Source of the DNA: Marisa cornuarietis
Taxonomy: Eukaryota; Mollusca; Gastropoda; Architaenioglossa; Ampullariidae
Assembly (NCBI GenBank): GCA_004794655.1
Contig: SMMW01000585.1
Coordinates: forward strand, 4,289,501 to 4,353,500
Direction of reading: 5' to 3'
Length of the DNA: 64,000 nucleotides
Shown: positions 47,648 to 56,798 of the stretch, piece after piece
Position numbering within the stretch: the stretch's first letter is position 1
Layout: every line of letters starts with the position of its first letter
Notes under the pieces: generated by a model
What the model was told of the DNA's origin: nothing
Databases searched by the model: none
Seen by the model: only the letters and a program-made list of their open reading frames with translations
Translations under genes and position numbers: made by a program

Positions 47648-49473
47648 CTATCCTGCGGTGGACCGGAGGGAGAGCGCTCCATGGTCTGATGGTCCAGACC
47701 CACCGACCGTCTGTCTGTGAGCACACTTACCTTGCTTAACAAAGAGGCCCGGTTGTAGCAGAGACCGCTCGAAGTTGATGAGGGATGGACTAGAGAAGAA
47801 GGGCTCCGGGCTGAAACAAACGAAAGTGCCCCCTTCCGGCCCCCACTTTGCTACAGCATCAGGGATGCTGTTTAGGGGCTTGTTCCCTGTCAGAAGTTCC
47901 CGCCCCATAAGGGTGGAAACATCTACTTGCGTCATGCTGTCTAACTGACTCTCTAGCCCCAGTCACTCTATTGGAAAATCTCCCCGGGGCTCGTGGTCTG
48001 ACTGAGATATGGGGAAGGCGTTGTGCTGAGAACTGGCCTTGGGCACCTCCATGTTTTACTTGGACATGTTCACCATGACTGGCCATTCAGAAAACGCCGC
48101 TAGCCTCACTGTTTGAATAAGACCTCCAAAGAGAAAAGGTCCTGAGCAAATGGCTCCTCTGAGCTGTTGCTTAAAGTGTTTCTGCAGCAAAGAAGAATAA
48201 CGTAAGTAGGAATCCCTGTGTATCAACCGCAGGTTGGTCTGTACTGTCATACCAATGACCGAAGCATGCAATACCGCCCTGTCAAGGACCCTGGCTAACT
48301 TTATCAACTCTGTATAAAGACAACTTTCTTCTCTCTCAGAAACATAGCATCACTGACCAGATACATAAAGGAATGGATGTGGTTAATTTGTCTAATAAGC
48401 GACTCTAAACCACCTAGGTAGCTGCATCTGGACTTGTCTGTTTTAGAAAAAACAGAGGAAACGTCGGTATCTACTTGAGTCCGCGCGAAAGGAAAATGTT
48501 CAGAATGGTTATCGTACATCCTCCCTCGCAAACCATAGCTGGGGAGCTGAACTTCCCCCCCCAAAATTCTGTAATCTTCAGCTTAGAAAGTTTATTTTCC
48601 AGCAACTTCATACACTCGTCAAAAACAGGAGCTGGTGGTAAAACCGTCCTCTCTCTCTCTCTGTCTGGCCGAATCTCTATCTGCTACGGCTAACAAAAAG
48701 GCATTTTCTACCGTGCTAACCCGCGGGCAACGGTCAGCCGGTAAAGTTCTGAAAACAATGTCAATCGCTTCCTGAAAGTAATTCATTGAACCAAGTCCTT
48801 CCGGGTCCGAAGCTTCTCCGACAAAACCAAAGGAGAGTCCAACCCCTCTTTCTCAGAGAAGGTACCTGTGTTACCTGTCTCAATTACAACTGACTCACTC
48901 CTGGAAGATGAAGGAAAAGTATATAGTGTTTTGCGCTGACTGAGTAAAAGGGAAGGGGAACCAAGGCATAGGAAAAAAGAAAGGTGCCCCCTCCCCTGCA
49001 CGAGCACTGATACTCCCCCCCCCCGGCCATCATGACAAGGGAGCCCTCGGAAAAGGGGCTGTAAACGCGCTGGCCTGATCAAAGCCACCCGCACGCGAGC
49101 CTATAGGAGGGGGGGGGGAGGTGGCGGAAATAACGACTGAGGTTCAAGCAGCTGCGCAGACCCACTCCGTTCCCCATTTTTCTGCACGTTGCTGCGGCAC
49201 ATTAGGCACTTGTGAGGGACGGGGAGTTTCCGGCTATCTAGCCTTACCTCTTTTGCTCTTCTGCTTTTCTTTCTCTAATAAGCGTGGATCCACCCTACGT
49301 GGGGTACTATCGCGTCTCGGTTCATCCCGCAACACCTGCACCCAAGTATCCTCAGACCAGAAACGGCAAACCTCACGCGGCCTGTAAGCAGAACACCGGA
49401 GGCAGTTGAGACACCTTCCATGCGAATTAGCTGGAGACTTAGCTGCGTCACATGTCACACATGGTAAATCCAT
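47648..49473 (-). pseudogene. DIRS Gag-like region, fragmented
   Basis: The frame opening at 49473 begins MDLPCVTCD and continues with HGRCLNCLRCSAYRP, a Cys/His cluster expected at the start of DIRS ORF1. Downstream minus-strand frames at 48564-48304, 48307-48056 and 47935-47648 supply further Gag-like pieces (LARVLDRAVLHASVIG, LLQKHFKQQLRGAI). Several frame breaks and C-rich runs (about 49013-49024, 49109-49119) interrupt it. Assignment rests on position upstream of the RT and on the zinc-finger-like start. Confidence 0.6.
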
Positions 49474-49529
49474 AGCGCTTTCAAACAGTAGTACAAGGTA
49501 GCAACCAACACGACCGACGTCGGTCAGAG

Positions 49530-49680
49530 CCGGGCAAAAACTGAAGTGGAAGGCTCACTGACGTGGCAGATGGGAGGGAGCTGAGCTGATTTCACGTCCT
49601 ACCGTGTGGCACGTCCTACCGTGTAGCTAGAGGGTGATCTCCATATAGTCATGTCATCTGGTACAGTAAGAAGAAGAAAA
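49530..49680 (-). repeat. DIRS inverted terminal repeat, 5' end
   Basis: Intact outer edge (TCATGTCATCTGGTACAGTA then AGAAGAAGAAA) plus an inner part matching 41761-41884 in inverse. It contains a short local duplication of CACGTCCTACCGTGT (about 49599-49623), absent from the other repeat. Confidence 0.82.
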
Positions 49681-50348
49681 ATATTTTATGCCATGAAAAT
49701 AGGTGCATTAGATTACAATGATACATCAAGTGAGTTAAACTTTTGGGCTTAACTGTGAAGCACAGTTCTGTTAACTTTGTGCAGGAAATAACATTTAAAG
49801 TAACAAAGCACAGAACAGTCATCAGATGGGCAACAACACAGATTTAAAATTAAAACTACTTATGAACACTTTAGAAGATAGAGTGTCAACATAGAATATT
49901 GAGTCTGCTTCTTTTTCCCTCTTAGAAGTTTTATTTTTTTTATTATTTAGTAAATGTTTATAAAATATATTTAATTCTTTTATCTGTGGTAAATGGTAAA
50001 AGAGAAATTGAATGTGATCAAGACATAGGCAGAGTTTGAGCAGGGACTCAAAAATGTTGTTAGCAGCTGAAAGGCAATTATCATTACATAGATTTAATTT
50101 ACCGTAAAAGGGTGCATCATGCCAGTTAAATTCTCAAAATGAATATGATATAAGCAGTTCTGGTCAAAATTGAAATGTAAAATTAACTAGGAAGAAAAGG
50201 TGCTTTTGAACCTTGGCTGGATAATTTGATTTAATAGTGGATCAGTAAGAACTATATGTCTTCTGGCTGTTTCCAGTTGTGGTGCTTGTAAGTGTGCACA
50301 CATAATTATTGTACCTGTTAGGGCTATATTTTGTCATGATATAGGTTG

Positions 50349-50583
50349 TTTAACTCTCTTACCCATGGATAAAAATATTTCTGTGTTCAAAAACATGGGC
50401 TTAAAATTTATGATTTTGAAGACGATAGTGAAACTGCAGAGCCACAATCGTGGAGCATGAGCCACGACAGTAAGCCTATCGTGCTCGTGCAAAGAGAGAA
50501 TCACGATCGTGGAGCAGATATCGTGGCTCATCATGCTCTGCCGAGGTAAGCCAGTAAACTGGCTCTACAGGCTCAGTGGGTTA
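50349..50583. mobile_element. Candidate piggyBac-like MITE with large hairpin
   Basis: The segment starts TTAACTC and ends GTGGGTTAA, giving TTAA at both edges with weakly inverted ends. Inside is a long imperfect inverted repeat: GAGCATGAGCCACGA near 50453 against TCGTGGCTCATCATGCTC near 50520, plus the palindrome CACGATCGTG. It is non-coding. Confidence 0.45.
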
Positions 50584-51359
50584 AAAATTGTATTAATCCC
50601 TTGTCTAATAGTACATTTATAGATTTCTAAAAAATCTTTTTTTCTCTCTCTGATTATTGCTGGACCATTGAGTTACAGAGGTAGCAAACCTTAAGAGTAT
50701 AGGTCAATTATTCATGGTTAAATTTGTTGTCTTTTTGTTACAAGGAGTTTCTTTCCTGAATATTATCCTCACCCTCACAGCAGTTCCCGCTAGTACAAGC
50801 GAACTGCCATGGGCTGTTAACATTGTTATTAAAGATTTAGATATGCTGTTGTCCCTTTTTGTAATCTTGGTGTCATGAAAACTCACAGACCTTACAGAGT
50901 TTTGGGAAGATGGAATGAGGCCACAAGAGTGTTGCGCCCACTATGTGATTCTGCATATCTGTGACAAAGAGTTTCTCATGTGAATTACAATATCCTTTTA
51001 TCAGCTTTGTTTGGAATAATCGGTGTAATATGCAAACGAATGGGAAGTGTGCCAATTTGAAAAAGAAACTAAACCGTGATATCTTGCCTTATGCCATGTA
51101 CTGCACAAAATTTAAAGGAGTGCTTTTATTACTCCTTTCATTGTCATATTTTTTAATGATTAATTATGCATTATATTTTTTGAAAAATTATTTGTGGTTT
51201 ACCTACAGAACTTTCAATGCTGGTCTTAAGGGCAACTTCTTTCATGAATACCTACAGTAGCTGGAGTCCTTTTCTCATTTTTATCCCCTCCCTCTTAGTT
51301 TTTGTTATAGTTTGCAAATTGTGTTGTTATAGCACATTTCCCTACTTGGCAGTCAGTTC

Positions 51360-51613
51360 TTCTGCCATGTGGGAAATTTCCTGTATAAGTGATTTTTTGT
51401 TATTATTATTATATTTATCTTTCGCTTATTGCATTCATACTACTCAAAATGTATATTTAATTTATAATAATCAGCATTTAAAAGGTTCTTATTCATTAAG
51501 TACTAGGCATTGCAATGTGGGAAATTTTCTATGTAAACGCTTCATTATTTATATATATATATATATATTGAAAAAACTTATTCTGTGCCTTATTGCATTC
51601 ATTGTACTTAAAA
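51360..51613 (+). repeat. Diverged tandem pair
   Basis: ATGTGGGAAATTT...CTTATTGCATTCAT...ACT(C/T)AAAA occurs twice about 160 bp apart, with a TA microsatellite in the second copy. This is a local duplication with no coding content. Confidence 0.45.
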
Positions 51614-51768
51614 GTTTGACATAATGTAATACAACAAATTAATGCATATTTTGTGTGAATCACACACTCTTCCTTAGATTTTAGGTGGATCAAGTATTAT
51701 TTAAATTTATTATTGTCCAATGGGAACCTTATGTTCACTTTTTAAACTGTAGCATCATTTGCCCCCTA

Positions 51769-52813
51769 AGTCTCCAGTTGGCGGGAAGGACCAGCAGACA
51801 GAGACAGATTTGTATCATTCTGGAGAATTTTTATCCTAATCCAGTTTTGAAAGAGCTATTCTCAGTTTGAAATATTTAAGGAGTGGGTGTATTTGCACAG
51901 CTTTATGATTGCTGTGCCTAGGATTAATGTGGATTATTGTAGCAGAAAAAGAATTATTGTGTTACATTTCATTTATGGGAGGTTTGAAGAGTAATGTTGA
52001 ATTAAATTAGGAAAGGTATACTGTTTTCTTGTTACATGTACAGGAGGGAGTGTGCTGAGCTGCAGAGGAGTTTGATTTCAATGTGTTCAATCTTGTGAAG
52101 AAATTTAGATGTTTTAATACTGCAAAGTAAAGATGATGACAGTGGCGTAGGAAGATGTTCGGCTTTGGGGGGGCAAGCTCCATGCTGACAATGAATAACG
52201 TTCACATTCTTGCCTTCCCAGCATCTTTTTTTGGGGGGGCGGCTGCCCCCCTTGCCCCCCCTGTTCCTACGCCACTGGATGATGGTAGGGGTGGCTCGGG
52301 GTAGAGGCTGATGCAATGTTTATATTATTTTTAGACGTCCCATACGTGGAGTGACTTCCCCTTCAAAATTTAAAGAATACTGTGTCCTGGATATAGAACT
52401 AAAATATTGTTCATCTTCATGTCATTTTTGTTGAAAGGGTGTAATGGATAAGTTGTTTGGATTCAAGTTAAATTCAGAGAGAAGTCGATTGATGGCTAGA
52501 ATTATGGAGGAAGACATACTGTTGTATTTTGAGTACACTACTCCTATATGCTTAATAATTTTTGTTTACTTTGTATCTAGGGTAAACGAATTAACACACA
52601 GTCTGTGTGTGTGTGTGTGTGGGTGGGGGCGTGTGTGTGTGATCTGACCAAGGTCTACAAAACAGTAAGTCTTCACGAAGTGTTTATTCTATTTTGTTCA
52701 GTGGAATTAATAGTTCTTTCAGAAAAAAGAACTAAGTGTGTGCTTTTTCCAAATAAGAGAGGATTATTCATGTCCCCTTTACTTCCAATACACATTATAA
52801 CACCATACATCAT
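51769..52813 (+). repeat. Repeat unit shared with PDHX-A intron 2
   Basis: Direct diverged copy of 32094-32745, longer because of extra internal sequence and the hAT MITE at 52140-52276. The same ordered blocks are present (GGAAGGACCAGC, GCTTTATGATTGCTGTGCCT, TTGGATTCAAGTTAAATTC, GGTCTACAAAACAGTAAG, TTTACTTCCAATACACATT). No PDHX exon relic was found next to it. Confidence 0.75.
52140..52276. mobile_element. hAT-type MITE, 137 bp
   Basis: The ends CAGTGGCGTAGGAA and TTCCTACGCCACTG are perfect 14-bp inverted repeats of hAT style. Flanks are GATGATGA on the left and GATGATGG on the right, an 8-bp target duplication with one mismatch. The interior contains G and C runs that also pair. It is non-coding and sits inside the 51769-52813 repeat copy. 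Confidence 0.8.
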
Positions 52814-52894
52814 TCAGAAAACATGACTAACAACCTGTTATTCAGACATGAAAAGTGGTACTCGGGCATATCCAAACAAGATGAGACTGAATGA

Positions 52895-53110
52895 AGACTT
52901 GTTAAAGTAATCCTATCTCAGCAAAAATATTTTCCAGTAAAATTTGAAGGCTGAGAAAGAAGAGGAGTCTCTAATGTTAAAGGGCAGAGAATTCCAAAGC
53001 TGAGAGTGAGATCCATAGAACTGAGGAACAAAAGCCATGGGAGTGGCACTTAAAGCAGCTAGATAAAGAAGACAATTATTGTTCATGGAAGAATGAAAAA
53101 CAGAATGCAA
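52895..53110 (-). mobile_element. CR1/L2-like LINE C-terminal fragment
   Basis: The minus strand encodes SHSQLWNSLPFNIRDSSSFS and then a segment ending FYWKIFLLR, the usual end of CR1/L2-type ORF2 proteins (LWNSLP...FKxxLKxxLF). Confidence 0.7.
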
Positions 53111-53980
53111 TGAAGTATCAAAAGGCCAAATTACTTTTTTTACATTTTACAGTTTTAAATTTAAAAATGCTCATTTATGAACTTTATTTTTAAAATTGCC
53201 AGTGGTGGTTCAAATTTTGTTGATAGAAATATAGATGTAATAACAAGTGTAAAATGTAAAAGAGTTTGGACAATTCTAATATACCAGAAAGAAGTAGGAA
53301 ATAGGACAATCACTAGTCATATATTCATCCACCAATGTGTTTTCAGGAAACAACTGTATTCAATTAGTGGAGTATGACAATTTACATGAGTGTTTAGTCA
53401 GGCAGACTATGTACCTCATCTCCTTTGCCTACATTTTAATCCTGCACACAGTACAGGATGTTCCTATATGTAATATATGGTCTTTAAGGGTAAAAGCTGT
53501 CGGTTACAGACTTAGTTTGATGTAGCCTTAATCTCTGATTTGGTATAAAACAAAAATTTATTATGAAGGTTTTTTTTTATTTTTTGTTTGAGTAACATTA
53601 GGTGCTGAAAGTTATCTATATTATTGGTGTTGAAAGTTAAATATTCTATAAATGACTTGTGTATTATGCAAATGTACAGTTTGGAATTATGTGCATATGT
53701 AATGATATTAACATGTACATTATAATTTTTCTATTTTCGTTGCAGAAGACTCTCTCTATATATATATATACACACACAGTAAAATATCGATTTTATGTTT
53801 CTCAAGGGATCGCCAAAAATAAACGTTAAATCGAGGAAACGTTACATCAAGGAAACACTTTTATTTGCTTCAGATTACATCCAAACATGGTCATGTTTCG
53901 AGGGCTCTGATTGGTTGATCTTTGACCTTCTTTCCCATATGCAAATGAGCCAGCCTCGTTCGGTACAGACACCATCCTGT

Positions 53981-54080
53981 CGCTAGAGAAATCTCTGTAT
54001 TTAGAGAAATCGCTTTGTAACTAGAGAAAGCTTTCTCTAACTACAGAGAGATTTCTCTAAGTACAGAAAGCTTTCTCTAG
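53981..54080. repeat. Palindromic 20-bp array 1 (5 units)
   Basis: Five consecutive 20-bp units in exact register. The clearest are CTAGAGAAAGCTTTCTCTAA (54021-54040), CTACAGAGAGATTTCTCTAA and GTACAGAAAGCTTTCTCTAG. Each unit is close to self-complementary about an AAGCTT-like centre. No coding potential or known family was recognised. Confidence 0.8.
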
Positions 54081-54180
54081 CTACAGAATGGAATTTTTAT
54101 ATATAAAATGAATTGGCTAGCAACTTCTGAGTATAATATAAATGAAATAATTTGGTTTCACCGAGATTTTCTCTCTCTAT

Positions 54181-54280
54181 AGCTAGAGAATGCATTCTGT
54201 ACGTACAGAACTCATTCTCTACTTAAGGAATGGGTTCTGTAACTACAGAATGCATTCTCTAGCTAGAGAGAGAAAGTAGA
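54181..54280. repeat. Palindromic 20-bp array 2 (5 units)
   Basis: Five 20-bp units, including AGCTAGAGAATGCATTCTGT and AACTACAGAATGCATTCTCT, share the CTAnAGA...TCTnTAG frame of array 1 but have an ATGCAT core. The array begins exactly 200 bp after the start of array 1, separated by a 100-bp AT-rich spacer. Confidence 0.8.
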
Positions 54281-54283
54281 GAA

Positions 54284-55270
54284 AATTCCCCTCTTGGCGC
54301 CCCATAAGAAACACAATCTTCCCATTTCTGAGTTGTATATATGGGCGATGCGCAGCCCAATGGTCAATGAAAAGAATTACTTTTCGAGCGCGAATTCCCA
54401 TTTTTTGCGTCGAAAGACCCCAGGAACTGGGCAAACATCTCTGAGTTAATCCAGGCTTTCTGCTGGTTTGCATACTTACACGGAAGGTTGTGAACATTTT
54501 TGAAGGCACGTGGCTTCTTTGCCATCCAGATCACCAAGGGCTCAAGCTTGTCACTCCCGTCTGCGTTACAACAGAATCGTAATTCGTTCTTTACTCCCCG
54601 GCCCTCTCTCCATGGCATTTTTTCCCCCGCACGTTCAGAGTTTTGTCAGGCAACAAAGCAACAAATAAGCCAGTTTCGTCGGCATCGTAGATATTTCGCT
54701 GCGCGTAGCCTTGTAAATGCTGCGGCAGTGTCACCATGAACGTTGATCAACGTTCATGGTGTCACAGTCTTTCAGTGATTCACAATGTCTTGATCCACTC
54801 ACACGCACTCGATATCTCCTCCAGCTGTGTTGTAAGATATATGCCATGCCGGGTTTTGAAATTGCCGATCTAACCATAGCATGGATGCTTGAAAATTCTG
54901 AATACCCAGGCGATCGACGCGATTGCTTTTGCCTGTTCCTTCAGGATCCGTCCACTGATGGGCACATTTGATACTCTCATTTGATTGACCCACTTGAGTA
55001 AACAGTCCTCAAGGTCAGCAAGGGATGATCAGAGAGAATAGATATATCTAGTGTCTCTGGGGTGATTCTTTGGCATGCTTCCTCTTTTTAGATGAAACTC
55101 CACACTTACTTGCAACTTAAATTCCCCTAAAAGCGTTTGCTTATTATCGTGTTCAGGGTGGATGGCGGTAAGCCAAGACGTTTGGCCATCTCAATTCTCT
55201 TCATGTTTGGGTCATTGTCAACTATGTGCGCCTTTTCTGCAAGCGAAAGCACTTTCCTTTTTGTTGCCAT
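54284..55270 (-). pseudogene. Tigger transposase, frameshifted and truncated
   Basis: From 55270 downward the minus strand encodes a pogo-type N-terminal helix-turn-helix (SLAEKAHIVDNDPN, then MAKRLGLPPSTLN). A CENP-B-type second DNA-binding domain (CLLKWVNQMRVSNVPISGRI) follows, then the DDE domain with DADETGLF, RFCCNADGSDKLEPLVI and VILFIDHWAAH, the first two catalytic Asp blocks. The third acidic residue is not found: the frame runs into the palindromic arrays at about 54283. Frame changes and stops occur near 54360, 54640 and 54980. Confidence 0.75.
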
Positions 55271-55658
55271 GGTTATAATAGGGCTGTATGCCACAAACAA
55301 GAAAACGCGTGCGACTGTACACGAAGACAGGTCTCGCTAGTGAGAATCCGTTTTGGGGGGGGGGAGTAGTGGGGGGGGGGACCCGCCGGCGTGATAAGAA
55401 TTAATACGTTCGCTGTAAGTGGAGTGGCGGTACATGTACAGTATGCTGTAATAAAATGCAACCGTGAGCTGTGTTGGGACATTTTCTTAGTGAAAACATT
55501 AAATTGGAGTCAGATTACATGCGATATGCGATGAAAGAAAAACTAACGTTATACTGAGGAAAACGTTCGATAATTCAAGTATAAGACCGCCGAAAACGAA
55601 CTTTATACTGAGGAAATCGTTACATCAATTAAAGGGTCGCAAAATCGAGTTTTTACTG

Positions 55659-56798
55659 TATTGTGTTAAGTGTATCTTTTGAATCTTTTTTTCGATTAAT
55701 AAAAATCTGTTTTGCTTATTTCACTTCGTGTGTATATGTGCGTGCGTGTGTGTGTGTGTGTGTGTGTGTGAGGTAAATGTGATTTAATTATTACTGGTCA
55801 ATCCGTTTATGCATAGGTATTCTCTGTTTTGCAAAAATTCTTAGTTTATTATTTATTAATATATTTAAACTTCACAGTATCACACTGAATATATCTGAAT
55901 AATTCGTTGTCGTTACATAGGTTAGCTTAGACCACTTATAATTGTTGCTGAGGACTCGATCCATATCGTAGTGGTTGCATGGATGAAACAGTAGCGTTAG
56001 AGACCTGAGTATGGTTAGAGAGTATATATTCTCTGGTTCGGTGTTGGGTTAATGCTTTTACTTTCTTTAGAGCGATGAGTTCTTGTTTTCTTTTTATCCT
56101 TGTGAGTGAAAATGTATTAATTGCATGGAAACTAGGAAATAGATGCTTGAACAGAACTACCAGGTACATCATTAAACAGAGAGGAGTACGTGGAGCTGAG
56201 CAGATTCTTAACAAAGGGGACATGGAGTGATGTGTGTGTGTGTGTGTGTGTGAGAGGAGAGGGAGAGATCAAAAGAGAAAGGGAGGACGAACAGTGTCGT
56301 GCAAGCGTAAGAGACAATACATCTTGAAAACAAATGTCACAAACACTCATAAACATGATTTTTTTCTATGATCATTACAAAAATCCCCTTTGTCTGTATT
56401 CATTATTTTGTTAAACGCGTCTGCGCACGTTCGGTTAACATCTACTTCTGCCATCGGTGATCGATTTCTTTTGAACACGGATCGATTCACTTACGGTGTT
56501 GAGAGGATTTGGACTTGATTGGGACGATTAGGATATTGCAGGAAGTCAATCCGCCCCAGCCATATCGACCTCTTCCCAGAGTCGGATGACCGGATCGACC
56601 CCCCTGACATATCCCAATCGTTTTGGGTGGAAGCAAACGGTCCCAGCGCCTGAATTCATAGCATCAAGGATGTCCGTGGTAACATCACGGAGCTTCATTT
56701 ACTGAATTAAAAGAAAGTCAGTGGCAACATCGTCTTCCTTTAGGGGAGAGAACTCCACGAAACAAGCACACCGTGACCTTGTCCTTCCCACCACAACA
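55659..56798. promoter_or_regulatory. 5' flank of PDHX copy B
   Basis: Contains TG microsatellites (55744-55770 and 56231-56252) and a GC- and CpG-richer stretch at about 56415-56700 that could include the copy B promoter. The last 60 bp resemble the copy A leader (GGGAGAG then ACTCCAC, and CGTGACC...GTCCTTCCCAC before ATG), so the duplication included at least the 5' UTR. No APIP exon was found in this flank. Confidence 0.45.

Larger units (their letters stand above)
41761..49680 (-). mobile_element. DIRS-type tyrosine-recombinase retrotransposon, degenerate, with nested insertions
   Basis: Minus-strand order is Gag-like region, reverse transcriptase, RNase H and tyrosine recombinase, followed by an internal complementary region. 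Inverted terminal repeats (49530-49680 and 41761-41884) bound it. This is the DIRS layout: no DDE integrase, inverted rather than direct long repeats, and no target duplication. Two later insertions interrupt it, a LINE (43711-44669) and a solo LTR (44823-45798). Excluding these gives about 6 kb, a normal DIRS size. Every coding region has frameshifts, so it is not autonomous. The low-coordinate terminal repeat is truncated into a TA tract. Confidence 0.88.
49681..53776. other. Intergenic region between the DIRS and Tigger elements
   Basis: No host exon is recognised. Contents in order are unassigned AT-rich sequence, a hairpin-forming MITE candidate (50349-50583), a diverged direct repeat near 51.36-51.61 kb, the second copy of the PDHX intron 2 repeat (51769-52813) with an hAT MITE inside it, a LINE C-terminal fragment (52895-53110), and a SINE-tail-like patch near 53490-53555. 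ORFs in this stretch do not resemble known proteins other than the LINE. Confidence 0.55.
53777..55658 (-). mobile_element. Tigger/pogo DNA transposon, internally rearranged
   Basis: Terminal repeats begin CAGTAAAATATCGATTTTAT on the left. The right end, inverted, begins CAGTAAAAACTCGATTTT, with further similarity (CGTTACATCAA...GGAAA) across about 80 bp. A TA follows the right end; the left neighbour is a CA/TA microsatellite that hides the other TA. A disrupted transposase lies on the minus strand. The left third also contains two 5 x 20 bp palindromic arrays that are not part of any recognised transposase. Confidence 0.78.

Noticed and set aside
41761..49680. LTR retrovirus-like provirus
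   Set aside because: No protease, DDE integrase or envelope motifs; a tyrosine recombinase and inverted terminal repeats identify a DIRS element.
56440..56700. Possible extra coding exon upstream of PDHX-B
   Set aside because: GC- and CpG-richer with short open frames, but no recognisable protein and no matching exon in copy A; more likely promoter sequence.
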